Assembly: GCA_033675265.1 (NCBI GenBank)
Contig: JAUJYZ010000854.1
Coordinates: 1 to 64,000, forward strand
DNA: 64,000 nt
Source: Actinostola sp. cb2023
Lineage: Eukaryota; Cnidaria; Anthozoa; Actiniaria; Actinostolidae
Direction: 5' to 3'
Position numbers and translations under genes: made by a program. Position 1 is the first letter of the stretch, and every line of letters begins with the position of its first letter. Under the pieces are notes generated by a model, which saw only the letters and a program-made list of their open reading frames with translations, was not told the origin of the DNA and made no database searches. Positions 1-12,333 of the stretch are shown here, one piece after another.

Positions 1-1836
1 AAACAAGAGATAAAAGGAACTCGGAAATGGACTATTGTTTTTTAATTGTAGTTTTACGTCAACATGTACTGGGTTCAAATTTCGATTTTTGAAAATTCAT
101 AACTTCGCAATTTGTGAAGCGATCTTTGACAAACTTCATATTTCTACTAATTTCAACGCGCTCTTCCAGCTATGATAATCATTTTTTCCTATTAGTTTTG
201 AAATTACATGATAAAACCCTCATTGCAATGTATCTTAGTAACACATTAGGGTGCAGGAATGATTTTTTTAACCCCGGTGTTGGTTTTTTCTCTGCACCTC
301 CAGTAGTATTATTCAATATCTAATTGTAAATAATAATAGATTATTTTTCTGGGAAATATTTTTTTTTTAAACCTTTGATGTGTGAACATCCCCGAAACAT
401 GTCTGGTAAAAATTTAAAAATGTTGTTCCTGTAAATCAAAGATATTTGTACAGTTGCTATACCTTGTGGTCGCTTCTCATTGAAAATGCGAGTTTTTAAA
501 ACTGACTGTTTTAAGATAAATCGGACACTTGAGTAGTAGATTACGTTAGCTTTAATATATTGGAATGATGATTTAATAGTTTTTTTTTTGTTTTGTTTTT
601 GGTTCAACAAGGTATCAAACAACGTAGACGTTAATGATTTGATACAATCTCATAATTTATATAAATCAAATACTGATAGAAAGTACTTTTATTAGCTTAA
701 ATTATGAGTACTAGGTATAATGTATATGTATTCAGGGGCAGAGGAGAAAAAATCTTATTAACATAATTAATTGCTTCTCTTCTTCTTCGCTACATTTCCT
801 CTATACACATATATATATATTTTTTTGATTTAGTATCGTTGTTAATCAAGCAAAAAACCATGTTTAAGAGGATCGTCCATCTCTAGAGTAAAGTCGATGT
901 TCCAGTAAAGAATGCCCGCCCACGTCACTTCTCTACTTGAACAGCATCAAAAAAAAAACTCGCCACATCGTGTTTCGCTGACTATCCTTGCTTCAAACTT
1001 GTCACCCAGCTTTGCCTTGGAATGTGCGCCGTTGGTTGAGCCCAATCTGCTTCTTTGCATGCATAACGGCAATGCGGGCAGTCACTCCTGTACCACATGG
1101 ACTCCTATCAAGCTAAAAATAGAAAAAATAGAAATATTACGTGAACTGACGCAAAGCTACAGCGTTTTTTTATACACCGACTCGTTTCGGGGGTTTTGTC
1201 ATCTATCAATCAATTTCCGAGCCGTATTTCCAATGTTGAACGATTCGGGTGGCGTTTTCCAAGATGGCGCTCTACGCTCGGGATCGGTCGGCTTTCACTC
1301 GAGCGTGTTCGGAAGTTTCCCGACAGAAGTCCCTCGCTGTTCGAGTTCTCCCACAAAACTGGAATTAATTACTGCTTTACACAGCGCAGACCTATTTACT
1401 GTACGATATTTCATAATATCAAGCTAAACATATAAATACTACGTGAACTGACGGAAAGCTAGCTAATCTCTCTTGACACTATTATTCTGTACAGACAAAG
1501 ATGGCGGTCGTTCTTTAACCACAATGCTTTGCAAACCTTACTGATTGACATTTTCCCGGCATCCATCTGTGTAGGAAATCGCGCGACCTCGAGTACAATT
1601 CGTGATTATTACACGGACTCGTTTCGGGGGTTTTGTCATCTATCACTCAAATTTCGAGCCGCCTTTTCCGAGTCGTAGTTGACTGACGATTCGGATGGAC
1701 GTTTTTCAAAGATGGCGCTAGCTATGCGCTCGGGATCGGGTCGGCTTTCACTCGAGCGGTGTTCGGAGGTTTGATTGACAGAAGTCTGCGGTAATAAGTA
1801 TGAGTTCTACCATGCACAAAAACGGAATTAACTTCT

Positions 1837-2224
1837 TATAGACCCTATGCATAATTCCGTGTCTTTAAAATAGACAAACTAAAACCTTACAGTACAAATT
1901 GTTTCAGTCATCGGAAAGAGTACTTCAAAATACACAAAATTGGAAAGTTAGGTTGTTATAGACCTAAATATTCAAGAAGTTATTACGGATCAAAAACAGA
2001 GAGTTTTGTATGTGTTTTATCAACCGAGGCCTTTGTAGCCTCGTTTTCATGTTTTTTCACTCAATAAAGTACTCATAACTTCGCAGGAATTTAATATTTC
2101 ACCTTTCAAACTCACAGACTAACTTTCTTGGAGCATTTGCTATCATTGTGCACCATTTTGCTACTTTTAAACATAAATGTACAACTATTATGCTAATTAG
2201 CAGCGGCCATTTTGCATAGGGTCA
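1837..2224. mobile_element. MITE in the racemase intron (TATAGACCCTATGCATAA ends)
   Basis: The ends are inverted: TATAGACCCTATGCA at the left and TGCATAGGGTC at the right. The same element is at 14,404-14,790 in the other arm, and a diverged relative is at 56,035-56,444. The interior carries a CATGAAAACGAGGC-like motif in opposite orientation. No coding capacity is seen. Confidence 0.7.
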
Positions 2225-2240
2225 ACGACGAGCGTGACCT

Positions 2241-2622
2241 ATTGCCCATTACAAAAAAGAGCAGGGGACTGGGAACGAGTTTATTAGAATTAATGTAATT
2301 ACGAAATTTAGTTTATGACATGAAACAACATGTTGAAATTATCATATGTGCAAAGTTTGATGTGATTTGAGTGAATTCTGTCGGAATTATAAACTTTTGA
2401 AATTTTGAAATTTTACAGTGACAGTAGACAACGCAAAAAAATACAGAGTTTGTATGGGAAAATGTACATCTTTGATGCCCTCTAGCATCGTCAATATTAA
2501 GCCAAAGTTCACCAAACTTTCCAGATTAGCTAAGTTTGATCTGCTCTGTCAGAAAATGATGCTTATTGAATTAGTTTTTCGGACTTGGTCCCAGTCCCCT
2601 GCTCTTTTTTGTAATGGCCAAT
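2241..2622. mobile_element. MITE in the racemase intron (AAAAAAGAGCAGGGGACTGGGA ends)
   Basis: The inverted ends are ATTGCCCATTACAAAAAAGA and its complement ending GTAATGGCCAAT, each followed inward by the GCAGGGGACTGGGA box. It is about 382 bp, non-coding, and duplicated at 14,009-14,392. Confidence 0.75.
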
Positions 2623-4367
2623 TCATGTACGATATTTGCATACTGAACGGCGAGAAAATGGTACCAATATCACTAAACGTGGCACAGTTCTTTTACGCGT
2701 CCTCACTGTACGATTATTTCTTGGCCATACTATAGTACTTGACTAACGTTTTCGGAAGGCCAATGGAGGAAAAATTCGTTTTCCAATACTGAAAAACATA
2801 TTCTCGTCAGAAACGTAGCCTCACTATAGTTGCGATGTGCAACCAGCGAGCAATTCATGCACGACAACACACGAGTCTGAAATTGAATGTAAATAAAGTT
2901 GACATTTAGCCGGTTCCGACAAATTGAAACAATAAATCGAAATTAATAATAATAACATAACCGTTACTATACAAACGCCGGCCGACACTATATGAACAAA
3001 GATCTCGAAGCGGCTAGATTTTTAATAAGAACGTAATTGCTGTGATTTCTAGAACTGATATTGGGGGTTCGCGCGATTCAGTCCTACCTGACCGTTGGCG
3101 AAGACACGGACACGTTGTTGGTTCCACTACTACACTCGGCTGAGGTTATGATACATCCAGCGATATATAACCACGTCTCGTGGATCAGGTTGAGGGAGTT
3201 TTACCTGCCTTCTTACGGCTTTCAAAAACGTGAATACCAGCTGCCATGATATCTTTGGCGCTAGAAGATCGTAACTTCAACTTCAGCTTCTCTTCGTCCA
3301 CAACTGCAAGGACGGATCCACTGAACCCTATGTCTAGCGTGATAGTCCCGAACTTTTCTGTCTCGACTTTAAGATCCAAAGCGAAGGCAAACGCTGGGAC
3401 AGAAACAAAACGAACACGTCCTGATTTGCCCTCGCTTAGCTCTACAAACACCTTGACAATACCACATGGACATTGAATAGAAACGGGAATCTCGCCCACT
3501 GTGGAAGCCGGCCCAGTATCGGTGGTCACAAGGCCCGAGTCAATGGCATATCGACCCAGTGCTATGACTCCATGGCCACACATGGTACTGTAGCCTTCAT
3601 TATGCATAAATACCACTCCTAGATCAGCTTCCTCCAAATCTGGTTCCACGAGGAGTGCGCCGTACATGTCGAAGTGGCCCCTCGGTTCAGACATGAGAAC
3701 CTTGCGAAGATGATCGAGGTTTTCTTTGACATATCTTCGCTTTGCAAGGATCGTGTCGCCCTTGATTTCGGGATAACCTGAAGTTATAATTCGCAGAGGC
3801 TGTCCAGCGGTGTGCATTTCTACTGTGGTGATCTTGATGTCATCTTCTAGTTCCCCCATTATTCAATCAGCCCTCTACAGTAAGAGATCGCCGGGTAGCA
3901 AGCAATAAAACAAGACGTACCGAGACTACGAACTGGAGCGAATCAAACCACTCCATGCAGAAGCTTCCTCAAGAGACCATGACTTAGGGTATGGTCTGTT
4001 GACTTCCTTTCCTCGCCCCTTCTTTTTCCATCCCCTCCCCTTTTTCCTCTCTCCTTCCCAGTCCCCTAACGCGGCCAAGCAGACCTGCTCCATTGCCAAT
4101 ATACAGCTATGTACAGCCTTTTGGCCGATAGTTGCCTTTCGTCTTTGGCTCCGAAAACATGCGTGGCTTAAAACTAACAAAAGCAAACTTTTTATACTTT
4201 TAGAAAGTTTGTCCCTTTCCGTTTAAAAATCCCATGTTTATTTCATTGAGATTATTCATTTAGTAAATTTCCTTTACGTGAATTTAGTTGGATGGTATAT
4301 TTAACAGTGCCTATAAGCCTATTATTTCTCAGAGTAATGTGATTTGAGCTTCGCAATACTGAGTTAA

Positions 4368-4534
4368 GGGCCGTTTACACGGGCGATTTTATCGGCGATT
4401 TTATCGCCGCGAAGTTGCACAAAATTTCGAGCATGTTCGCTGCAATTTTATCGCCGCTAAATCGCCGGTAGTTTGCACGGGGGATTTGTGGTTGCAATAA
4501 AATCGCCGATAAAATCTCCCGTGTAAATGACGGT
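4368..4534. mobile_element. Short palindromic MITE (GGGCCGTTTACACGGGCGAT ends)
   Basis: AAGGGCCGTTTACACGGG at the left pairs with CCCGTGTAAATGACGG at the right, with repeated TTTTATCGCCG units between. Its copy in the other arm is 12,168-12,333. Confidence 0.75.
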
Positions 4535-4980
4535 GACGTCAAAGTAGGCATTTATTATTGTTATTATACTAATATTATTAATAGTGTTTACATCCAAGTA
4601 GCGCTTTGAACTAAGATAGCAAAAAAGTCTATGGAAATATGAAATGAAAACTAATAAAAGTTTCTGCAGTTTCAAAAATGTCAGTAATTTGCACTAGGAT
4701 GTAATTACTCGTGCCCAGGCCTTAGGCACGAGTATTAAAATGGGACGAGTATTTTTCGGTGTCACAAATCTGCAAAGTTGTGCAATATCCGGTACGGACC
4801 ATTCGGTACCCAGCATCCCTTGAGACGACTCAGAGACCGCCATTTTGTAATTCATGAGGACGTTGACGACTTTGAGGACGCTTTCAATGATTCATGTGGA
4901 AGTTTACGAGCGAAATCTTGCACTTTTTACTCGTCGGAGTGTTAAGATAAGTGTTAAAGACGAGAAGATCTTCAAATTTG

Positions 4981-5103
4981 AGATCGCCACCCCTTCCATT
5001 CGTGAGGGAGCTGTTCTAGCAGCAAAAAAAACGAAACAGACCAATATATGTTTATATGGTCGCCACCCCTTCCATTCGTGAGGGAGCTGTTCTAGCAGCA
5101 AAA
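4981..5103 (+). repeat. 69-bp minisatellite, left-arm allele (about 2 units)
   Basis: Two units of the sequence containing GCCACCCCTTCCATTCGTGA. The opposite arm has about five or six units at 11,335-11,720, so unit number changed after the arms separated. Confidence 0.8.
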
Positions 5104-5105
5104 AA

Positions 5106-5302
5106 CCCTCTTTTATCAGTTACTAATAATTAAAATATTTAGGTTACTAATAATTAAAATATCACTTATTTACTATTGAAACTTAGAAAAATACGCTTTT
5201 AATTGCCGTGTTTTGTATCACGTACCCTAGAGAATTGAGACATTGAGTTGTTTTGATAGCGGATTAGCGATCAAGCACTTTTTCTTCACTGATAAAAGAG
5301 GG
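5106..5302. mobile_element. MITE with CCCTCTTTTATCAGT terminal repeats
   Basis: CCCTCTTTTATCAGT at 5,106-5,120 is exactly inverted at 5,288-5,302. The element is 197 bp, AT-rich and non-coding. It is absent from the matching place in the other arm. Confidence 0.7.
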
Positions 5303-6104
5303 ATAAAAAAAAGCACCGAAAAACAAAATAATTCAGCAAATAAGTAGTAAAAACGAAAGGTGACAAGCTGTGCTCGTAGCAACTTCTGTGACTCGAGAAA
5401 ACATACTGTTTTGAGCTTTTTCCCACTTCAAAAGTCGATGTTTACATTTCGCCGGTCGATTCGCACGACTGCACGCCTTCGCAAGTAGTCGCTACTTTTG
5501 TTAGTAATTCTTCATTATTATTAGCTGGAATGGCCTCGAAAAGTCTTTAAAAGTGAAAGCAGTTATACTTTCATTGAAGAATGTCGAAAACTTTCGTTTT
5601 ACTTACCTTTTAGTCGAAAAATCTACTGATTGTGTGACAACACAAACCTGACCTTGAGGGTCAATTCGACCATACTCACGACAAGCTTTACGCGCAAGAC
5701 GTAGTTCATGGCCAGAAATTCCGGTCATCCTGATCGGCAGCCAGTCAGCGGTTTCACCCAAGTGAGAATCAAATTAACGAATAATTTTTACAAAGAAATG
5801 TATATGTTTGTTCAAACCATAGCAAAAATATAAACGTACCCGTTCAATATTTCTCATTTTCCCAGGTGGATATAGTTTCTTCGATATCTTTTTAACGTAT
5901 ATGAAGACAAATAACATTCAAAATCAAGTTCCTTACCTTTCTTTTATTCAGTTTTCTATAATACTACAATTCTCACGCAAAGCGACATACATGATCACCA
6001 AATCATTGACAAATTGGTCATCAATCGGTTCAATCGATGTGAGTCTTGGCCGGATTGCAAGATAATCCATTGTTTCATCAAATTTTCCCAGGTGGATTCG
6101 TATA
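5303..6104. other. Unassigned stretch, unpaired in the inverted duplication
   Basis: AT-rich sequence with no convincing ORF or splice structure. It is not found in the right arm. The phrase CCCAGGTGGAT occurs twice, near 5,864 and 6,088. Confidence 0.5.
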
Positions 6105-7087
6105 ATAGAGGGTCCCCAATAGGTTTGGCGGGACGCGGGATCGGCCTTATTTTAAAGGTGGGATTCGGGATGCGAACTTAAAACAGAGCGGGAAGCGGGA
6201 TTCTCAATTACGAGCGGTAGCGGGATTTCGTGATTTTAAGGCGCCGGGATTCGGGAATCGTAAGTGTTTGCAGCTAGCGGGATACGGGATTAAAATTGAC
6301 TTATCATCAGTTAATTATTGATCAGCGTATGAATAGACTTCTTTGTCGTTGTCATCGAATCCATTATCACTTTTTTACCAAGTCACGTTTTGATTTCCGT
6401 TTATCTGGACATGACGTCACAGACGTCACATAAAAAGAATATATTTTTTAAAAAGTCATATCATGTCACAGAGGTCACAGAGCATCACAAGATCTCACAA
6501 CGTGCTTTATAATTACTCCTTTACCATTCAACAAATATATAAAAGTGATCTTCGACATCTTCTATTTATAGTCTCATCCTTTAGATTACCTTTGACCTTT
6601 TAACTCAAACCGGCATTTTGGTCATCATAACAATTATATTAACGACCTTCAATGGCTAGTTTGGCCTCAAAGACCCGTTCAAAGACCATGCAGCCCGAAG
6701 CCGTCGAAGCCCTAGATGTAAGGGAAGGGTTCAAACTTTATCCACGTGAATACATTGTGTGGCAATTTATTATGAAAAGGGGACGAGCGGCAATGACTTT
6801 CTACGAAAGGAAAAATTCAGGGCCCAGAGTTTCAAGGAAGATAAAAAAACTAAAATCTTTAAAAGAAACAGTCGGAAGAATTACAGCAATAATTTAAATA
6901 AAAACACGTACGTACCAGCGTTTGTTTACTTTGCTTTTATCAATACTTAATAATTAATCCAGAAACTGAAATTGTCGAATCCTTGGCGGGATCGGGATTT
7001 TAATATAAAAACGAGCGGGATGGCGGGACTGCCAGCAAAATAGAGCGGGATGGCGGGAACCGAGAACCCCTATTGGTGACCCTCTAT
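6105..7087. mobile_element. Non-autonomous element with ATAGAGGGTC ends and GCGGGAT-rich interior
   Basis: The left end ATAGAGGGTCCCCAATAGG and the right end CCTATTGGTGACCCTCTAT are inverted. The subterminal zones at 6,125-6,290 and 6,980-7,060 are dense in GCGGGAT and GGCGGGA. The core has an 81-codon ORF (6,652-6,897) rich in Lys/Arg that I do not recognise. The length, about 980 bp, is too short for a full transposase. Confidence 0.65.
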
Positions 7088-7522
7088 AATAGACATATTA
7101 GTTCTTCTAGATCCATTAAATTAAACTGGTTTACTGCTCTATAAACCTTTCCTTTTTGACTTCAAACTTTACACTTTTTGGGAGTTGTAATAGAGTCATC
7201 TTGTGAAGTAATGAACCTTGAAACTTGGACATTTTAACCGAACTGCTGCATGTTTTGGCATCAAACTAAAGCTCAGACATCCATCTTTCAGTGCCGTAAA
7301 GATCCATGGGATAGCTGTTAAAGCACAGGCATACCGTCGAAATTAGTTTGATTTCTCCGAGTCCGGGCCTGAGGGCGCTTGGGCTCCCTGTGCTATTCAT
7401 TGATTTCGTCGACATGAGCCAGTATTTCGCTTCTAAAATATTTATTCGATAATATTGAGCTCTAAATATACCTTACACATACAGTTTGCTAGTTGTTTTC
7501 AATTCGAATGGTGTTTAATTCA

Positions 7523-9846
7523 ACCCGGAACCAGCCACAACGACCCACAACGATCCACAACGACGACCACAACGACCCACAACGATCCACAACGACCCAC
7601 CAGTGATACCAAATATTATTAAACGATACAAAATCTCAAAAGTAAACAAGACCAAAATTCCCGGCACTCGCCGAATCGCCATTTGAACTCCAGTTACCGG
7701 TTTTACAAGTAGTTTCTTTGAGATGTGCTCATTCGGCGATAAAGCCGTACTTATTCCTTATTACTCGGGCCCTTCCGAAGGAAGCCCGAGTTAGAAAATA
7801 CACTTTCTTTTTTTTCTTTTTTATTATTATTTTTTTTTTTCAGGTGAAGGAATGACAAAAAAATGCGAAGAATGCGATGTATTTGATCCTATCGAGTTTC
7901 AAGATTTCTCATCATAGATCTTCAAGCTATTAAGTTCAGGATTGTAGTTGATCATTCCACGATGAAGCTAAGGCGCGTTTGCTTTTGTTATAAATGAAAC
8001 GACATCTTTCAGAGTGGGCCCACACGAATAGCCGTATGCTTTTGTCTGTGAAATGAGCCTGTTTAAAGCCCGTGTTTTATCGGCTGTTCTATAACGCCTT
8101 TCCACGAACTCGAACTCATATCCAAAAATGAATTGAAAAGCAAATGAACATGACCTCGCTATGCGATGTTTGTTGCTTAATTGTAATATTACGTGTACAG
8201 TTATGTCCTTGAGTATTTATAATTAAACTCACGACCAGCGATGTAGCAACATCTATTGACAGAAAGCTATATGTACAGAAGTCATGCAAACAATCGAACC
8301 AGTCGAGTTATTTTCAGTAACTCACGATGGATGTTTATTTTATTCCACGTTTGAAAAAATTCGTGTTCTTTTCAGTAAGATGACAGTTGTAAAGTGATCC
8401 TTATCTGAGTCATACATCTATTAGGCGACCTAATTTTAGAACCGTTGATTTAAAACCGAATTTCCACGCTCAAAACAGGTCAGTGAACGGCAAAAATACA
8501 ATCGAAATCAAAACGTCCTTAGATTTTAGGGATCTATTACAGAAGAAGACGCTCAATGACGAGGGAGAATTGTGTCTGACTCATAGATAAAGATCTCCGC
8601 GGACTCTTGTTATAATTAAACTCACGACCAACGCCGGTCATGTATAACTCCATCTATTGACAGAAAGCTATATGTACAGAAGTCATGCAAACAGTCGAGC
8701 CAGTCGAGTTATTTTCAGTAACTCATGATGGATGTTTATTTTATTCCACGTTTGAAAAATTCAGAAGGAAAAGGAATCGTAAAAATCGTACTTCAAAACT
8801 ACATCAAAGCATTTAAGGAAAGCAAGGTCAATAGTTCGTAAATCGAGATCGTATAGCCCTTCATCTGGCAGACATATAGTCTCCCTCGTCACGCAACTGT
8901 CAGTCATTGTCAGGTCTCTCCTCACGCAACTGACATTGTCCTTTTCATAAGCCCGAGTGTGCGCTCATTGAGCGTCTTGTACTGAATAAAAATACGAGAT
9001 TCTGTTTAAAGAATTTCATAAAAATTATATCCACGATTTGTGCTGATCTCGGGTTCTGTGTCGGTTCTGTGGCTAAAATGAAAACAATCAGGCGTTCCGC
9101 TACTGACATTTTGACATGTGAATGTGAGACATTTTACTGCATGAGACGACTTCGTTTATCTCTCGTGCAGTGGGAATACATGTAGTTCAGTCCGTAGTCA
9201 TGGATGATCAAGGTAAGAAAACATTACGTTTTTAATGCTAATAGAGTTATTTTACTTAACCCGTGAAACAAAAATTACTTGATAAAGTGTAATAGTCCAA
9301 TCAGACACACACAAAATGAAATTATTTTCGGTACCAATGATTTTAGTGATGATATAATAATGTATTTATTCTCAAGCAACAACAGGTTTACCTTGATCAT
9401 GCATCCATGACTACGGACTGAACTATTCCCACATAAGGGATAAACGAAGTCGTCTCATGCAGTTCACATTCACATGTCAAAATGTCAGTAGCGGAACGCC
9501 TGATTGTTTTCATTTTAGCCACAGAACCGACACAGAACCCGAGATCAGCACAAATCGTGGATATAATTTTTATGAAATTCTTTAAACAGAATCTCGTATT
9601 TTTATTCAGTATAAGGAATAAGTACGGCTTTATCGCCGAATGAGCACATCTCAAAGAAACTACTTGTAAAACCGGTAACTGGAGTTCAAATGGCGATTCG
9701 GCGAGTGCCGGGAATTTTGGTCTTGTTTACTTTTGAGATTTTGTATCGTTTAATAATATTTGGTATCACTGGTGGGTCGTTGTGGATCGTTGTGGGTCGT
9801 TGTGGATCGTTGTGGGGTCGTTGTGGGTCGTTGTGGCTGGTTCCGG
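7523..9846. repeat. Inner palindrome of the giant inverted duplication
   Basis: The left part (7,523-7,761 continuing at 8,982-9,212) is inverted at 9,392-9,846, leaving a spacer of about 180 bp at 9,213-9,391. Shared segments include the CCACAACGACCCACAACGAT array and the GGCGTTCCGCTACTGAC block. The left arm is interrupted by the 7,762-8,981 insertion. The flanking stretches 5,104-7,522 and 9,847-11,300 do not match each other. Confidence 0.85.
7762..8981 (+). mobile_element. 1.2-kb insertion present in one palindrome arm only
   Basis: The right arm (near 9,614, reverse complement) shows the uninterrupted sequence CCTTATACTGAATAAA. Here the same bases are split by 1.2 kb. The insert ends in CGCTCATTGAGCGTCTTG, containing a near-perfect hairpin. 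It holds a direct repeat of about 140 bp at 8,222-8,365 and 8,615-8,765. Related tips (CAAGACGCTCAAT) occur at 46,998 and 49,331, and the interior is related to 49,192-49,290. No clear target duplication is seen; the junction fits an A/T site. The superfamily is unknown, and a Helitron-like element is only a guess. Confidence 0.65.
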
Positions 9847-10985
9847 GTTTTAGTAACTACGTTGTCCAAGAAAGGTTTCAAATTTCTGTCTTTGAAAGTC
9901 AGAAGTTGCACAGCAGGAGAACCTATTCCCTTTGTATAAAAACCACTGAACTATTAGCGGATTATAACGCATTGGTTAGATATCTGAAATCCTTCTGTCA
10001 ACAGTGCTATTGAATAAACTGATCAAACGACTGTCACAGGCACTGATTTGCTTATGGTTTTGAAATTACTCAGTGTGCCGTGAGGGCCGGTCTGAACCTA
10101 ATTGGGGTACTTTCGGTAGAACCAATTTTAAAAGTATTAAAAAGAACAATAAATTGAAAACCGGTCAGTATAAAGCAAGACCTCGCTTGCGTGCATATGT
10201 ACCTGTCTTATGTCAAATGTACAAGTCTGTACGGAGTTGCCAGGCAGCGTCAGTTGCTATATTTTTATTGGTTATCGGTTGTGAGTTTGATTGGCATTTA
10301 GTAAAGTAATAGCTAACATGATATATAGTTGTTTGTTTCTTCGCTTGTCCGCGCGAAATTCAAAGATCTATTCGTGCAGTACCGTCGTAGCATGCATTTT
10401 ATGATGCGGATTTTGTACAACTGAGCCGGAATACAAGCCGAATGACTGAGAAAGATGTGACAAGCCCAAATCAGGTATACATGTATAGGTCAGGTAAGTA
10501 TGGTGCAATATCAGACATCGAAGAAGGTATAAATAGATCAACAGTAAGCTCCACAAAAAACCCTACGAAACTGCATGCTAAAGCGGTGGTAAGCCGAATT
10601 TTCACCGAGATCTGTGGTATGACCCAAAACGTTCATGAATTCAACTTTTTCTGAGCGTTTTAAATAAGAAATACAAGGTTTTATTGACAAAAATGGCGCC
10701 AAATTAAATGTCCTTGTAAATGGTTCGATCGTGGAAGAGCTGGAAAGAAGACGTGTATACGTCTCCACTCCATTTTGACCTTCTGCGCCGGATTGAGGGA
10801 CTCAGTTTAACATGGCTTTATTCTACTGAAGGATTCGACAGTATTGGAAAACTCATAAATTCGTTCGTCTTCGTCACAATTACTGCAATAAGTAACATTA
10901 ATTCGCTGCTAATCAAATATGTAATATATAATCAAACAATGTTGATAACACATGAAGCTCTCATATGTGTATCTTGTCATTCTTC
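9847..10985. other. Unpaired stretch of the right arm, no firm gene
   Basis: It has no partner in the left arm. One short open segment at 10,442-10,494 starts with ATG (MTEKDVTSPNQVYMYRS) and runs into a GTAAGT-type donor, so it could be a first coding exon. No continuation was found. The rest shows no coding or repeat structure. Confidence 0.35.
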
Positions 10986-10987
10986 CA

Positions 10988-11236
10988 TATCCCAACTGCT
11001 TTTAAGGTGACACGCCCGAAAGCAGAGCAACAGAAGTTACTAGGTGAATCGCCCGTAAATCTGTTCTTGGGATGTATTTTCCTCTCTGTAACTACTAAAT
11101 AAACATAACAGTCATATCTTGCTTTATTCTACTTGATATTCCAACTGCTTTTAAGGTGACTCGCCCGAAAGCAGAGCAACAGAAGTTACTAGGTGAATCG
11201 CCCGTAAATCTGTTCTTGGGATATTTTTCCTCTAGC
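10988..11236 (+). repeat. Tandem duplication, period 149 bp
   Basis: The block starting AACTGCTTTTAAGGTGAC at 10,994 recurs at 11,143 with only a few changes over about 95 bp. Confidence 0.8.
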
Positions 11237-11334
11237 TCTATGCTAATGTTTTGATATAAATAATAGTATTTGTATTCGAAATGCGGTACATTACGATCGC
11301 TGGACGGAAGCGATCACATATAAACATAGGTCTC

Positions 11335-11720
11335 TTCGTTTTTTGCTGCTAGAACAGCTCCCTCACGAATGGAAGGGGTGGCGACCATATAAACATTGGT
11401 CTGTTCGTTTTTTGCTGCTAGAACAGCTCCCTCACGAATGGAAGGGGTGGCGACCATATAAACATTGGTCTCTTCGTTTTTTGCTGCTAGAACATTGGCT
11501 CCCTCACGAATGGAAGGGGTGGCGACCATATAAACATTGGTCTGTTCGTTTTTTGCTGCTAGAACAGCTCCCTCACGAATGGAAGGGGTGGCGACCATAT
11601 AAACATACCATATAAACATTGGTCTGTTGGTTTTTGGCTGCTTAGAAACATTGGCTATTGGTCTGTTCGTTTTTTTGCTGCTAGAACAGCTCCCTCACGA
11701 ATGGAAGGGGTGGCGATCTC
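11335..11720 (-). repeat. 69-bp minisatellite, right-arm allele (about 5-6 units)
   Basis: GCTGCTAGAACAGCTCCCTC recurs at 69, 69 and 72-bp spacing. Because 69 is a multiple of three, the minus strand stays open and reads as a 23-residue repeat containing ATPSIREGAVLAAKN. The left arm has only about two units. I treat it as a minisatellite inside repeat DNA, not as a proven protein. Confidence 0.8.
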
Positions 11721-12167
11721 AAATTTGAAGATCTTCTCGTCTTTAACACTTATCTTAACACTCCGACGAGTAAAAAGTGCAAGATTTCGCTCGTAAACTT
11801 CCACATGAATCATTGAAAGCGTCCTCAAAGTCGTCAACGTCCTCATGAATTACAAAATGGCGGTCTCTGAGTCGTCTCAAGGGATGCTGGGTACCGAATG
11901 GTCCGTACCGGATATTGCACAACTTTGCAGATTTGTGACACCGAAAAATACTCGTCCCATTTTAATACTCGTGCCTAAGGCCTGGGCACGAGTAATTACA
12001 TCCTAGTGCAAATTACTGACATTTTGAAACTGCAGAAACTTTTATTAGTTTTCATTTCATATTTCCATAGACTTTTTTGCTATCTTAGTTCAAAGCGCTA
12101 CTTGGATGTAAACACTATTAATAATATTAGTATAATAACAATAATAAATGCCTACTTTGACGTCACC

Positions 12168-12333
12168 GTCATTTACACGGGAGATTTTATCGGCGATTTT
12201 ATTGCAACCACAAATCCCCCGTGCAAACTACCGGCGATTTAGCGGCGATAAAATTGCAGCGAACATGCTCGAAATTTTGTGCAACTTCGCGGCGATAAAA
12301 TCGCCGATAAAATCGCCCGTGTAAACGGCCCTT
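12168..12333. mobile_element. Right-arm copy of the GGGCCGTTTACACGGG MITE
   Basis: Inverted counterpart of 4,368-4,534 with the same ends and TTTTATCGCCG-type interior. Confidence 0.75.

Larger units (their letters stand above)
842..3859 (-). pseudogene. Proline racemase / hydroxyproline epimerase-dehydratase family gene, left copy (two exons, frameshifted)
   Basis: This encodes a proline racemase superfamily enzyme, closest by eye to the animal L3HYPDH group, which act on L-proline or hydroxyproline using two acid-base residues. Exon 1 is 3,859-3,088 and exon 2 is 1,112-842 on the minus strand. The donor is CAG|GTAGGA and the acceptor TTTTAG. Joined length is near 345 residues; human L3HYPDH is about 354. 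Visible are MHTAGQPLRI near residue 15, the first catalytic motif STMCGHG with Cys94, and in exon 2 DRSPCGTG, which holds a second cysteine. The protein ends DPLKHGFLLD. Odd: an extra A in an A-run near 3,226 breaks the end of exon 1. Exon 2 has an expanded A-run at about 949-958 (10 A's against 3 in the other copy) and an extra C near 1,005. These are either decay or long-read consensus errors. The divergent twin lies at 12,801-15,776. No signal peptide is seen, so a cytosolic location is inferred. Confidence 0.85.
1..5103 (+). repeat. Outer left arm of a giant inverted duplication
   Basis: The reverse complement of this segment reappears at about 11,340-17,092. Examples are bases 1-60 against 17,033-17,092, the racemase exons at 842-1,112 and 3,088-3,859 against 15,514-15,776 and 12,801-13,539, and the CTCGTGCCCAGGCC hairpin at 4,706 against 11,966. 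The arms differ by many small indels and a few larger ones, so they are not a perfect copy. The left end is half of a MITE found complete at 17,057-17,232, so the arm probably continues beyond the window. Confidence 0.9.

Noticed and set aside
912..1427. 171-codon plus-strand ORF across racemase exon 2
   Set aside because: Antisense of the real minus-strand exon; it has no support of its own.
3246..3476. 76-codon plus ORF, mirrored at 13,155-13,385
   Set aside because: Antisense to racemase exon 1 in both arms.
6652..6897. 81-codon basic ORF as a transposase
   Set aside because: Too short, with no catalytic motif; it may be a chance ORF in a non-autonomous element.
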